A stretch of 64,000 nucleotides of DNA from Hafnia paralvei ATCC 29927 (GTDB lineage: Bacteria > Pseudomonadota > Gammaproteobacteria > Enterobacterales > Enterobacteriaceae): contig NZ_LXET01000021.1 of the NCBI RefSeq assembly GCF_001655005.1, forward strand, positions 1-64,000, read 5' to 3'. Made by a program: the position numbers and the translations under genes. Of the stretch, positions 24,563-33,934 are shown in pieces. The notes beneath the pieces are model-generated. The model saw only the letters and a list, made by a program, of their open reading frames with translations. It made no database searches and had not been told where the DNA came from. The first letter of the stretch is position 1. Every line of letters starts with the position of its first letter.

Positions 24563-25522
24563 ATGATAAATACACATCGTCCTACCATTAACCTTGATTT
24601 AGATTTGCTACGAACGTTCGTAGCTGTCGCCGATGTGAAAACTTTTGCGGCAGCGGCTATTGTGGTGCAGAGAACACAATCGGCCGTCAGCCAGCAGATG
24701 CAACGTTTGGAACAGTTGGTTGGCAAGGAGTTATTTGCTCGCCATGGACGTAACAAACAACTCACGGAGCACGGCGTGCAGTTGTTGGGGTATGCACGTA
24801 AAATCTTGCGCTTTAACGATGAAGCCTGTAGTTCACTGATCTACAATCATCTTCATGGCTCACTCATTATTGGCGCTACTGACGATACCGCGGATACTAT
24901 TTTGCCTTTTCTGCTGAGCCGATTTACCAGCCTTTATCCGAAGCTGGAAATCGATGTCAGAGTAAAGCGCAGTCCTGACATGAGACAGTTGCTGAAAGAT
25001 CGAGAAATTGATCTCGCCATTACTACTATGGGCTTTGATGAGTTCTCTTATGAAACGCTAAGACGTTCTCCAACTGTGTGGTTTTGCGCAACCGATTACG
25101 ATTACCAAGCCGGTGAGCCTGTGCCATTAGTGGTACTGGATGAGCCGAGTCCATTCCGCGCACTGGCGATCAAGCATCTGAATGAAGCCGGTATTCCATG
25201 GCGTATTGCGTATGTAGCATCTACGCTGTCAGCAGTACGAGCCGCGGTGAAAGCGGGGTTGGGGGTTACAGCTCGGCCAATTGAAATGATGAGCCCAGAG
25301 CTGCGCGTTCTTGGTGTTTCTGAGCGTCTACCTAAGCTACCTGAAACTGAATATTCTCTTTGCTTAGCCCCAAACTGCACTAATGAATTAGCGACGATAT
25401 TGTTTAGTTCATTAAAAGCAGGTTCTGAACCTTATATTGAAAATGCTCCAAATATCGATCTGGCTGTTGAGCAGGGGAGTGCTTATTCTACTGGCCCAAC
25501 CGATCCTGCTGACGTGGCTTGA
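24563..25522 (+). CDS. lrhA: LysR-type regulator LrhA
   Basis: A 319-residue LysR-type regulator. The winged helix-turn-helix occupies about residues 10-70 (LDLDLLRTFVAVADVKTFAA, RTQSAVSQQMQRLEQLVG), followed by a substrate-binding-like effector domain ending in LGVTARPIEMMSPELRVLG. It matches E. coli LrhA/HexA/PecT, which represses flhDC, fimbriation and rpoS translation control. Its position directly upstream of nuoA is the enterobacterial norm. The C-terminal 25 residues differ from E. coli. The ligand is not known. Confidence 0.95.
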   Translation: MINTHRPTINLDLDLLRTFVAVADVKTFAAAAIVVQRTQSAVSQQMQRLEQLVGKELFARHGRNKQLTEHGVQLLGYARKILRFNDEACSSLIYNHLHGSLIIGATDDTADTILPFLLSRFTSLYPKLEIDVRVKRSPDMRQLLKDREIDLAITTMGFDEFSYETLRRSPTVWFCATDYDYQAGEPVPLVVLDEPSPFRALAIKHLNEAGIPWRIAYVASTLSAVRAAVKAGLGVTARPIEMMSPELRVLGVSERLPKLPETEYSLCLAPNCTNELATILFSSLKAGSEPYIENAPNIDLAVEQGSAYSTGPTDPADVA

Positions 25523-25564
25523 GATCGTTCATTAATGCACATTTTCAACAGGAAAAATTGATTC

Positions 25565-25603
25565 CACATACCGGCATTGAGTGCATAAACATGCCGGTAT
25601 GTG
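25565..25603 (+). terminator. lrhA terminator
   Basis: CACATACCGGCAT/ATGCCGGTATGTG is a perfect 13-bp stem with a 13-base loop, followed by ATTATTTTATAG, 43 bp after the lrhA stop. Confidence 0.8.
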
Positions 25604-26028
25604 ATTATTTTATAGTATGAAATAAATTTTTAACATTTCGTTGTTTGACTACCGTAAGCTTCCCACCTGAACCGATTCCGCTTTACCATCAAAAACTTAA
25701 ATGAAAAGCATTCTCATGAATAATGTGACTGTATGAAATACATACAGCAAATGTTAAACAATCTCAAGATTCTGCTGTCTTGAATGAATATTCATTTGCG
25801 TGCTTATCATTGTAAGTGTGATCTCCATCATAAAAACACCCGAGATACCCACGATGGTGAACGGGTAATTCTTTAGAAAATGGTATAGTGCTTACCAAAC
25901 ATTCACTTTCGTTTACATAATCGACACGTTACTGATGCAACTCTAAAACGTCATTAAGGATGCTAATACGTCGTGCAGACGCATCAAATGTTAAGTAAAA
26001 TGTAGTGTTGTAAATTAATGTGTTGTTA

Positions 26029-26050
26029 CTTTTGTCAAAGTTGACAAAAG
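26029..26050. promoter_or_regulatory. 22-bp inverted repeat upstream of nuoA
   Basis: CTTTTGTCAA-AG-TTGACAAAAG is a perfect 10-bp inverted repeat with a 2-bp spacer, about 155 bp before the nuoA start. Its right arm contains TTGACA, a consensus -35 hexamer, so a dimeric regulator bound here could block or position RNA polymerase. No clear -10 is seen at 17 bp. Confidence 0.5.
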
Positions 26051-26204
26051 GTTATAGAAAGGAGTAAAAAGCCCACAGTAAAACTCTGTTTAATCATAGG
26101 AAACAGCAGTTTTCTTGTGGTCATTTTCCTTCCCTTAGTCGTTGTGGTGCTCCTGCATTTTTACGCAGTGAACCGCATCACGTTTGATGAGTAAGCATAA
26201 GAGT

Positions 26205-26645
26205 ATGTCAACAACCACTGAAGTAATCGCTCATCACTGGGCATTCGCCGTATTTATCATCGTCGCACTCGGGCTATGTGGGGTTATGCTTCTTGGAGCA
26301 TATGCACTCGGTGGGAGAGCACGCGCGCGCGCGAAAAATACGCCTTATGAATCCGGTATCGACTCAGTAGGCTCAGCGCGTCTGCGTCTGTCTGCTAAGT
26401 TTTATCTGGTCGCCATGTTCTTCGTCATCTTCGATGTGGAAGCCTTGTATCTATATGCTTGGTCTGTCTCCATCCGGGAGAGTGGATGGGTTGGCTTTAT
26501 CGAAGCGGCAATTTTCATTTTGGTGCTGTTAGCAGGCTTGTTCTATCTCGTGCGTATCGGCGCGCTTGATTGGACTCCCGCACGTTCCAAGCGCCGTGTA
26601 GAGCACGAAAGTACCGTCACGAATACAGATAGCCGCCCGCAGTAA
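26205..26645 (+). CDS. nuoA: NADH-quinone oxidoreductase subunit A
   Basis: A 146-residue membrane subunit of complex I with three transmembrane helices (about 15-35, 65-85, 95-115) and the conserved loop YESGIDSVGSARLRLSAKFY that binds near the quinone channel. The ATG at 26205 gives MSTTTEVIAHHW, matching the E. coli start region; in-frame ATG at 26187 and TTG at 26184 would add a few residues. First gene of the 13-gene nuo operon. Inner membrane. Confidence 0.96.
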   Translation: MSTTTEVIAHHWAFAVFIIVALGLCGVMLLGAYALGGRARARAKNTPYESGIDSVGSARLRLSAKFYLVAMFFVIFDVEALYLYAWSVSIRESGWVGFIEAAIFILVLLAGLFYLVRIGALDWTPARSKRRVEHESTVTNTDSRPQ

Positions 26646-26693
26646 GTCTGGCCTATTAGTCACCATTTATAGAGAAAGAATTGAGGCATAAAG

Positions 26694-27368
26694 ATGGATT
26701 ATACGCTCACCCGCATCGATCCGGACGGTGAGAACGACCGTTACCCCCTTCAAAAACAGGAGATCGTGACCGATCCTCTGGAACAGCATGTTCACCGCAG
26801 TGTGTATATGGGCAAACTCGAAAACGCTCTGCACGATATGGTGAACTGGGGGCGTAAAAACTCTCTTTGGCCGTATAACTTCGGCCTTTCTTGTTGTTAT
26901 GTGGAGATGGTGACGTCATTCACTGCGGTGCATGACGTTGCGCGTTTTGGGGCGGAAGTGCTTCGTGCCTCTCCACGTCAGGCTGACTTTATGGTGGTTG
27001 CGGGAACCTGTTTCACCAAAATGGCTCCGGTTATTCAGCGTCTATATGACCAGATGCTGGAACCAAAATGGGTGATTTCTATGGGGTCTTGTGCCAACTC
27101 TGGCGGCATGTATGACATTTATTCTGTCGTGCAAGGCGTAGACAAGTTTATTCCGGTTGATGTGTATATCCCGGGCTGTCCGCCGCGTCCAGAAGCCTAT
27201 ATGCAGGCGCTGATGCTGTTGCAGGAATCGATTGGTAAAGAACGCCGCCCATTATCTTGGGTTGTGGGCGATCAAGGTGTTTATCGAGCCAACATGCCAT
27301 CAGAAAAAGAGCGCAAGCGAGCTGAGCGTATTGCAGTGACTAATCTGCGCTCACCAGACGAAATTTAA
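26694..27368 (+). CDS. nuoB: NADH-quinone oxidoreductase subunit B (cluster N2)
   Basis: This 224-residue peripheral-arm subunit carries the terminal 4Fe-4S cluster N2, which passes electrons to quinone. The cluster ligands show as the tandem pair in LSCCYVEM, a single Cys in MGSCANSGG and one in PGCPPRPEAY. It sits at the junction with the membrane arm next to NuoCD. It lies 48 bp after nuoA. Length and sequence are near-identical to E. coli NuoB (220 residues). Confidence 0.98.
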   Translation: MDYTLTRIDPDGENDRYPLQKQEIVTDPLEQHVHRSVYMGKLENALHDMVNWGRKNSLWPYNFGLSCCYVEMVTSFTAVHDVARFGAEVLRASPRQADFMVVAGTCFTKMAPVIQRLYDQMLEPKWVISMGSCANSGGMYDIYSVVQGVDKFIPVDVYIPGCPPRPEAYMQALMLLQESIGKERRPLSWVVGDQGVYRANMPSEKERKRAERIAVTNLRSPDEI

Positions 27369-27477
27369 CGCACGCATGATGCAGCCCATTAAGGGTTAGC
27401 ATTGTCAGCGGCGAATGATTTAGCCCGTTAGTTTGCTGGTTTCCGGCAAGTAAAGTAAAAGCGTGGTGATAAAAATT

Positions 27478-29289
27478 ATGACAGATTCGACGACGCAAGA
27501 TCTGAATTTGCCTCTTTCCGAAGGTAAAGAGTGGCAAACCCGCGATCATCTGGATGATCCGGTTATCGGTGAATTGCGCAACCGTTTTGGGCCCGATGCC
27601 TTTACCGTTCAGCCCACACGCACTGGAATGCCTGTTGTTTGGGTGAAGCGTGAGCAATTACTGGAAGTGATGTCCTTCCTGAAAAAACTGCCAAAACCAT
27701 ACGTTATGCTGTTTGACCTGCATGGTATGGATGAGCGTCTGCGTACCCATCGTCAAGGGTTGCCGGAAGCCGATTTTTCAGTCTTCTATCACATCATCTC
27801 TATTGAACGAAATCGCGACATCATGCTCAAGGTTGCATTGTCTGAAAAAGACATGCATCTGCCGACCGTGACCAAGATTTTCCCTAACGCTAACTGGTAT
27901 GAGCGTGAAACGTGGGAAATGTTCGGTATGACCTTCGATGGCCACCCACATCTGACGCGCATTATGATGCCTCAGTCATGGGAAGGGCACCCGCTGCGTA
28001 AAGATTATCCGGCGCGTGCGACTGAGTTCGATCCGTTTGAGCTGACCAAGCAAAAACAAGATCTGGAAATGGAATCACTGACCTTCAAACCTGAAGACTG
28101 GGGAATGAAGCGCAGTACTGAAAATGAAGATTTCATGTTCCTCAACCTCGGCCCTAACCACCCCTCTTCCCATGGTGCATTCCGCATCGTGTTGCAGTTG
28201 GACGGTGAAGAGATCGTCGACTGTGTGCCAGACGTGGGTTATCACCACCGTGGTGCAGAGAAGATGGGTGAGCGCCAATCATGGCACAGCTATATTCCGT
28301 ATACCGACCGTATCGAGTACCTCGGCGGCTGCGTGAATGAAATGCCTTACGTACTGGCCGTTGAAAAACTGGCAGGTATTGAAGTGCCAGAGCGTGTGAA
28401 GGTTATTCGCGTCATGCTTTCTGAGCTGTTCCGCATTAATAGCCATCTGCTGTATATCTCTACGTTTATTCAGGACGTAGGTGCGATGACCCCCGTATTC
28501 TTCGCCTTTACCGATCGCCAGAAAGTTTATGACGTGGTTGAAGCGATTACCGGTTTCCGTATGCATCCAGCCTGGTTCCGTATCGGCGGCGTGGCACACG
28601 ATTTGCCTCGCGGTTGGGAACGTTTGCTACGTGACTTCCTTGACTGGATGCCAAAGCGTTTGGACTCCTATGTTAAAGCCGCGCTGAAAAACACTATTCT
28701 GAAAGGCCGTTCGGTTGGCGTTGCTGCCTACAATGCAAAAGAAGCCTTGGACTGGGGCGTAACGGGGGCGGGTCTGCGTGCCACGGGTATCGAGTTTGAC
28801 GTGCGTAAATGGCGTCCCTACTCCGGTTACGAAAACTTTGATTTCGAAGTTCCGGTGGGTCACAACGGTGACTGCTACGACCGTGTAATGCTGAAAGTCG
28901 AAGAGCTTCGTCAAAGCCTAAGAATTCTGGAGCAATGTTACAAAAATATGCCGGAAGGTCCGTTTAAAGCTGACCATCCACTGACCACGCCGCCGCCGAA
29001 AGAGCGCACGTTGCAGCACATCGAAACCCTAATCACGCACTTCCTGCAAGTGTCGTGGGGGCCGGTCATGCCTGCCAACGAATCGTTCCAAATGGTTGAA
29101 GCGACTAAAGGGATCAACAGTTATTACCTGACCAGTGACGGCAGCACGATGAGCTACCGTACGCGCATTCGCACGCCAAGCTATGCGCACCTGCAACAGA
29201 TCCCAGCGGTAATTCGTGGCAGCCTGGTATCCGACCTGATCGTATACCTCGGCAGTATTGATTTTGTTATGTCAGATGTGGACCGCTAA
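27478..29289 (+). CDS. nuoC: NADH-quinone oxidoreductase fused subunit C/D
   Basis: A fused NuoC-NuoD polypeptide of about 603 residues, the form found in E. coli and relatives. The 30-kDa NuoC domain covers about 1-190 (RETWEMFGMTFDGHP, GHPLRKDYP) and the 49-kDa NuoD domain the remainder (LGPNHPSSHGAFRI, GYHHRGAEKMGE, ending SIDFVMSDVDR). The NuoD part forms the quinone pocket with NuoB. A GGTGAT site lies 7 bp before the ATG at 27478; a GTG at 27463 is the alternative start. The gene is often called nuoCD. It ends 2 bp before nuoE. Confidence 0.97.
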   Translation: MTDSTTQDLNLPLSEGKEWQTRDHLDDPVIGELRNRFGPDAFTVQPTRTGMPVVWVKREQLLEVMSFLKKLPKPYVMLFDLHGMDERLRTHRQGLPEADFSVFYHIISIERNRDIMLKVALSEKDMHLPTVTKIFPNANWYERETWEMFGMTFDGHPHLTRIMMPQSWEGHPLRKDYPARATEFDPFELTKQKQDLEMESLTFKPEDWGMKRSTENEDFMFLNLGPNHPSSHGAFRIVLQLDGEEIVDCVPDVGYHHRGAEKMGERQSWHSYIPYTDRIEYLGGCVNEMPYVLAVEKLAGIEVPERVKVIRVMLSELFRINSHLLYISTFIQDVGAMTPVFFAFTDRQKVYDVVEAITGFRMHPAWFRIGGVAHDLPRGWERLLRDFLDWMPKRLDSYVKAALKNTILKGRSVGVAAYNAKEALDWGVTGAGLRATGIEFDVRKWRPYSGYENFDFEVPVGHNGDCYDRVMLKVEELRQSLRILEQCYKNMPEGPFKADHPLTTPPPKERTLQHIETLITHFLQVSWGPVMPANESFQMVEATKGINSYYLTSDGSTMSYRTRIRTPSYAHLQQIPAVIRGSLVSDLIVYLGSIDFVMSDVDR

Positions 29290-29291
29290 TC

Positions 29292-29792
29292 ATGTCAGAT
29301 CAATCTTTAGCTAAAGAAGAGGTTTTCGTGCTCAGCGATAGCGCCCGTGAGGCCATCGAGCATGAAAAACATCACTATGAAGATCCGCGCGCCGCGTCGA
29401 TTGAAGCACTGAAAATTGTGCAAAAAGAGCACGGCTGGGTCCCTGATGGTGCCATTTATGCCATTGCCGAGGTGTTAGATATTCCTGCCGCAGACGTCGA
29501 AGGGGTGGCCACGTTTTATAGCCAGATCTTCCGTCAGCCGGTTGGCCGCCACATTATTCGCTATTGCGACAGTGTGGTTTGCCATATCAACGGCTACCAA
29601 GGCATTCAGGCTGCGCTGGAACGTAAACTGAATATCAAGCCGGGTCAAACCACGTTTGATGGTCGCTTTACGCTGCTGCCAACGTGCTGTCTGGGTAACT
29701 GCGACAAGGGGCCGAATATGATGATCGATGAAGATACTCATGCTCACCTGACGCCGGAAAACGTCGTCGAATTGTTGGAGCAGTATAAATGA
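29292..29792 (+). CDS. nuoE: NADH-quinone oxidoreductase subunit E (2Fe-2S N1a)
   Basis: A 166-residue thioredoxin-like ferredoxin subunit. The four 2Fe-2S ligands fit the pattern in YCDSVVCHIN and LLPTCCLGNCDKGPNMMID. It belongs to the NADH dehydrogenase module with NuoF and NuoG. The start is 2 bp after the nuoCD stop, and the stop overlaps the nuoF start by four bases, so translation of the three genes is coupled. Cytosolic side of complex I. Confidence 0.97.
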   Translation: MSDQSLAKEEVFVLSDSAREAIEHEKHHYEDPRAASIEALKIVQKEHGWVPDGAIYAIAEVLDIPAADVEGVATFYSQIFRQPVGRHIIRYCDSVVCHINGYQGIQAALERKLNIKPGQTTFDGRFTLLPTCCLGNCDKGPNMMIDEDTHAHLTPENVVELLEQYK

Positions 29793-31150
29793 CGATTCCT
29801 TCAGCTTTATTCCCAACCCGTTCAGCGGAAAGCCATCCGCTAACGTGGCGTTTACGCGATGACAAACAGCCGGTTTGGCTGGATGAGTATCGCAGTAAAA
29901 GTGGCTATCAGGGCGCTGAAAAAGCGCTCAAAGGCATGGCTCAGGATGAAGTCGTCAATCTGGTTAAAGACGCTGGCCTGAAAGGGCGCGGTGGTGCAGG
30001 CTTCTCAACAGGCTTGAAGTGGAGTCTGATGCCGAAAGACGAATCCATGAACATTCGTTACCTGCTGTGTAACGCCGATGAAATGGAGCCGGGCACCTAC
30101 AAAGACCGTTTGCTGATGGAGCAGATGCCACACCTATTGGTGGAAGGTATGCTGATTGCGGCGTTCGCGTTGAAATCCTACCGTGGCTATATTTTCCTGC
30201 GTGGCGAATACGTAGAAGCTGCGGTTAACCTGCGTAAAGCGATCGAAGAAGCTAAAGCGGCAGGCCTGCTGGGTAAAAACATTTTAGGCTCGGGCTTTGA
30301 TTTTGAGCTGTTTGTGCATACCGGCGCAGGGCGTTATATCTGCGGTGAAGAAACTGCGCTGATTAACTCACTGGAAGGGCGTCGTGCCAATCCTCGCTCC
30401 AAGCCACCATTCCCAGCCAGTTCTGGCGTATGGGGCAAGCCTACCTGTGTTAACAACGTTGAAACTTTGTGCAACGTACCCGCGATTATTGAGCACGGCG
30501 TCGACTGGTATAAAGGTCTCTCTGCCGGTAAGAGTGAAGATGCGGGCACCAAGCTGATGGGCTTCTCGGGGCGGGTGAAAAATCCAGGTCTATGGGAACT
30601 GCCATTCGGCACCACGGCGCGTGAAATTCTTGAGGATTACGCCGGTGGTATGCGCGATGGTTTAACGCTCAAAGCGTGGCAGCCAGGTGGCGCAGGAACT
30701 GACTTCCTGACCGGCGATCATCTCGATCTGCCGATGGACTTCGCCAGCATTGGCAAAGCAGGTAGCCGTTTGGGTACCGCGCTGGCAATGGCCGTTGATA
30801 ATGAGATCGGCATGGTGCCGCTTGTGCGCAACTTAGAAGAATTCTTCGCTCGCGAGTCCTGTGGCTGGTGTACACCATGCCGTGATGGTTTGCCGTGGAG
30901 TGTAAAAATCCTGCGTGCACTTGAGCGTGGCGAAGGCCAGCCGGGAGATATCGAAACGTTAGAACAGCTGTGCCGCCATTTAGGCCCAGGCAAAACGTTC
31001 TGCGCACATGCGCCGGGGGCTGTTGAACCATTACAGAGCGCGATTAAATATTTCCGTGAAGAGTTCGAAGCAGGCATTGCCGCCAAAGACTACGGCAACT
31101 TGAATGCCATTAAGGGTATTCAGCCGAACTTGCTGAAATCGCGCTGGTAA
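29789..31150 (+). CDS. nuoF: NADH-quinone oxidoreductase subunit F (NADH/FMN site)
   Basis: A 453-residue subunit that binds NADH, FMN and 4Fe-4S cluster N3. GLKGRGGAGFSTGLKWS and CNADEMEPGTYKDR form the nucleotide and flavin sites. The cluster ligands are in ESCGWCTPCRDG plus a downstream Cys in GKTFCAHAPG. It is the electron-entry subunit. It overlaps nuoE by four bases and is followed by nuoG after 27 bp. Full-length compared with the E. coli protein (445 residues). Confidence 0.98.
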   Translation: MTIPSALFPTRSAESHPLTWRLRDDKQPVWLDEYRSKSGYQGAEKALKGMAQDEVVNLVKDAGLKGRGGAGFSTGLKWSLMPKDESMNIRYLLCNADEMEPGTYKDRLLMEQMPHLLVEGMLIAAFALKSYRGYIFLRGEYVEAAVNLRKAIEEAKAAGLLGKNILGSGFDFELFVHTGAGRYICGEETALINSLEGRRANPRSKPPFPASSGVWGKPTCVNNVETLCNVPAIIEHGVDWYKGLSAGKSEDAGTKLMGFSGRVKNPGLWELPFGTTAREILEDYAGGMRDGLTLKAWQPGGAGTDFLTGDHLDLPMDFASIGKAGSRLGTALAMAVDNEIGMVPLVRNLEEFFARESCGWCTPCRDGLPWSVKILRALERGEGQPGDIETLEQLCRHLGPGKTFCAHAPGAVEPLQSAIKYFREEFEAGIAAKDYGNLNAIKGIQPNLLKSRW

Positions 31151-31177
31151 TTTAAAGGTTTTTCTTATTTTGGAAGC

Positions 31178-33934
31178 ATGCTAATGGCTACAATTCATGT
31201 AGACGGCAAAGAGTATGAAGTTAACGGAGCGGATAACCTGTTACAGGCATGTCTTTCTCTGGGACTTGATATTCCTTACTTTTGCTGGCACCCGGCGCTG
31301 GGAAGCGTCGGTGCTTGCCGCCAGTGCGCGGTTAAGCAATACCAGAACGCGGAAGACACTCGCGGTCGTCTGGTAATGTCATGTATGACACCAGCGCAGG
31401 ATGGAACTTTTATTTCTATCGATGATGCTGAAGCAAAAACGTTCCGTGAGAGCGTCGTTGAGTGGTTGATGACCAATCATCCACACGATTGCCCGGTATG
31501 TGAAGAAGGCGGCAACTGCCACCTGCAAGATATGACGGTAATGACGGGCCACAGTTTCCGCCGTTACCGCTTCACGAAGCGTACCCACAATAATCAGGAG
31601 TTAGGGCCGTTTATTTCTCACGAAATGAACCGCTGTATCGCCTGTTACCGCTGCGTGCGTTACTACAAAGATTACGCTGACGGCACCGATTTCGGCGTTT
31701 ATGGTGCGCACGACAACGTCTACTTTGGCCGCCCAGAAAGCGGAACGCTGGAAAGTGAGTTTTCCGGTAACTTGGTAGAAGTGTGTCCAACGGGCGTATT
31801 TACTGACAAAACACACTCCGAGCGTTACAACCGTAAATGGGACATGCAGTTTGCTCCTAGCGTCTGCCAGCAGTGCAGCGTGGGATGTAACACCAGCCCA
31901 GGTGAACGCTACGGTGAAATTCGCCGTATTGAAAACCGCTATAACGGTACTGTAAACCATTATTTCCTCTGCGACCGTGGGCGTTTCGGCTATGGCTACG
32001 TCAACCTGAAAGATCGTCCTCGCCAGCCGCAACAGCGCCGTGGCAATGACTGGATCCACCTGAATGCCGAACAGGCGATGCAGGGAGCTGCAGATTTGCT
32101 GCGTCAGGCGAAGAAAACCATCGGTATCGGCTCTCCACGCGCAAGTCTCGAAAGCAACTATGCGCTACGCGAACTCGTTGGTGCGGAAAACTTCTACAGC
32201 GGTATTGAGGCGGGTGAATTAAGCCGTTTGAATCTGATGCAGAAAATTCTGCGCGAAGGCGGCGTTTACACGCCAGCTCTGCGTGAAATGGAAAGCTATG
32301 ATGCGGTACTAATTCTGGGGGAAGACGTAACCCAGACAGCGGCACGTATCGCGCTGGCACTACGTCAGGCGGTGAAAGGCAAAGCGCGCGCGATGGCTGC
32401 GGCCCAGCGCGTAGCAGATTGGCAGATTGCTGCGATTCAAAACATTGGTCAGCGCGCGAAGTATCCACTGTTCATGACCAGCATTGATGACACTCGGTTG
32501 GATGACGTTGCTGCTCTGAACTATCGCGCACCGGTTGCCGATCAGGCTCGTCTAGGATTTGCGGTTGCACATGCGTTGGATAACTCGGCTCCTGCGGTTG
32601 ATGGACTATCGGACGACGTGCGCAAGCAGGTTGACGTGATTGTTCAGGCTCTGGCCGGAGCGAAGAAGCCACTGATCGTAACAGGCAGCAACGCCGGTTA
32701 TACCCCGTTGATTGAAGCCGCTGCGAACATTGCCAAGGCATTGAAAACACGCGATCTGGACGTTGGTATTACCTTTATTGCCTCCGAAGCGAACAGCATG
32801 GGCTTGGCGATGATGAATGCACCATCTATCGATGATGCATTGGCTGAGCTGGAGCAGGGGAGTGCGGATGCCGTCGTGGTATTGGAGAACGATCTCTACC
32901 GCCATGCGCCAGCTGCACGTGTCGATGCTGCGTTGGCCAAAGCACAAAGCGTGATCGTCGTCGATCATCAGCGCACTGCCATTATGGACAAAGCCGATCT
33001 GGTGTTGTCTGCAGCAAGTTTTGCTGAGAGCGACGGTACGCTGGTCAATCAGGAAGGCCGCGCTCAGCGCTTCTTCCAAGTTTATGATCCTGCCTACTAC
33101 GACGATCCGAAGAAAAACACGCCGTCCATTATGCTGGAAAGCTGGCGCTGGTTGCATTCGCTGCATACCACCGTTGAAAGCCGTCAGATCGACTGGACGT
33201 TGCTGGATCATGTGATCGCGTCGTGTGTGAAAGCTTACCCACAGCTGCAAGGTATTGTGGATGCGGCACCGGATGCAACATTCCGAATTAAAGGTCAGAA
33301 ACTGGCGCGTGAACCGCATCGCTACAGCGGTCGTACCGCTATGCGTGCCAACATCAGCGTGCATGAACCTCGCCAGCCACAGGACAAAGACACCGCGTTT
33401 GCGTTCTCGATGGAAGGCTACAGTGGTCCGTTAGAAGATCGCCAGCAGATCCCATTCGCATGGGCTCCAGGCTGGAACTCCCCTCAGGCATGGAACAAAT
33501 TCCAAGCCGAAGTGGGTGGTCATTTGCGCCACGGCGATCCGGGTGTGCGTCTGATTGCTGCTGGTGAGGGTTCACTGGCGTACTTCGACGCGGTACCTGC
33601 CGCCTATCACAATGCGGGTTGGGTTGTTGCGCCTTATTATCATCTGTTTGGTAGTGACGAAATGACTCAGCGTTCTCCGGTCATTCAGACTCGTATGCCA
33701 GAGGCTTACGTGATGGTGAATCCAGCGGATGCCGCGCAGCTGGGCGTTAACAACGGCACGCTTCTGGAACTGACTTTTGCAGACCAGAAACTGACGTTAC
33801 CAGCACGCTTAAGCGAAAACCTACAATCGGGTCAAATCGGTCTGCCTCTTGGGTTACCAGGGATCTCTCCGGTACTGAACGGAACCAAAGTTGACGCTAT
33901 TCAGGAAACGAAAGTGCGGGAGGCAGCATTATGA
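31178..33934 (+). CDS. nuoG: NADH-quinone oxidoreductase subunit G
   Basis: A 918-residue iron-sulfur subunit. The N-terminal ferredoxin domain binds 2Fe-2S N1b (CWHPALGSVGACRQC and a later Cys), then a His-Cys 4Fe-4S motif (HPHDCPVCEEGGNCHLQD) and a 4Fe-4S domain (CIACYRCVRYYKD). The extra cluster N7 ligands of the bacterial form are present (CQQCSVGCN). The remainder is a molybdopterin-oxidoreductase-like domain without a cofactor role in NuoG. ATG at 31178 as in E. coli; a second ATG lies two codons on. It overlaps nuoH by four bases. Confidence 0.97.
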   Translation: MLMATIHVDGKEYEVNGADNLLQACLSLGLDIPYFCWHPALGSVGACRQCAVKQYQNAEDTRGRLVMSCMTPAQDGTFISIDDAEAKTFRESVVEWLMTNHPHDCPVCEEGGNCHLQDMTVMTGHSFRRYRFTKRTHNNQELGPFISHEMNRCIACYRCVRYYKDYADGTDFGVYGAHDNVYFGRPESGTLESEFSGNLVEVCPTGVFTDKTHSERYNRKWDMQFAPSVCQQCSVGCNTSPGERYGEIRRIENRYNGTVNHYFLCDRGRFGYGYVNLKDRPRQPQQRRGNDWIHLNAEQAMQGAADLLRQAKKTIGIGSPRASLESNYALRELVGAENFYSGIEAGELSRLNLMQKILREGGVYTPALREMESYDAVLILGEDVTQTAARIALALRQAVKGKARAMAAAQRVADWQIAAIQNIGQRAKYPLFMTSIDDTRLDDVAALNYRAPVADQARLGFAVAHALDNSAPAVDGLSDDVRKQVDVIVQALAGAKKPLIVTGSNAGYTPLIEAAANIAKALKTRDLDVGITFIASEANSMGLAMMNAPSIDDALAELEQGSADAVVVLENDLYRHAPAARVDAALAKAQSVIVVDHQRTAIMDKADLVLSAASFAESDGTLVNQEGRAQRFFQVYDPAYYDDPKKNTPSIMLESWRWLHSLHTTVESRQIDWTLLDHVIASCVKAYPQLQGIVDAAPDATFRIKGQKLAREPHRYSGRTAMRANISVHEPRQPQDKDTAFAFSMEGYSGPLEDRQQIPFAWAPGWNSPQAWNKFQAEVGGHLRHGDPGVRLIAAGEGSLAYFDAVPAAYHNAGWVVAPYYHLFGSDEMTQRSPVIQTRMPEAYVMVNPADAAQLGVNNGTLLELTFADQKLTLPARLSENLQSGQIGLPLGLPGISPVLNGTKVDAIQETKVREAAL

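Larger units (their letters stand above)
25523..26204. promoter_or_regulatory. lrhA-nuoA intergenic region (nuo promoter region)
   Basis: About 680 bp without a convincing gene. In order it holds the lrhA terminator (25565-25603), the 14-bp palindrome AATGAATATTCATT (25783-25796), and the 22-bp inverted repeat at 26029-26050. E. coli has a similarly long leader region with nuo promoters controlled by ArcA, NarL, Fis and IHF. I cannot assign those sites by eye. Confidence 0.6.

Noticed and set aside
25783..25796. AATGAATATTCATT palindrome as a specific operator
   Set aside because: Short AT-only-centred palindrome in an AT-rich region; expected often by chance and not tied to a known site.
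32606..33364. 252-codon minus-strand frame opposite nuoG
   Set aside because: Antisense shadow of nuoG with no start signal and low-complexity Gln/Arg/His composition.
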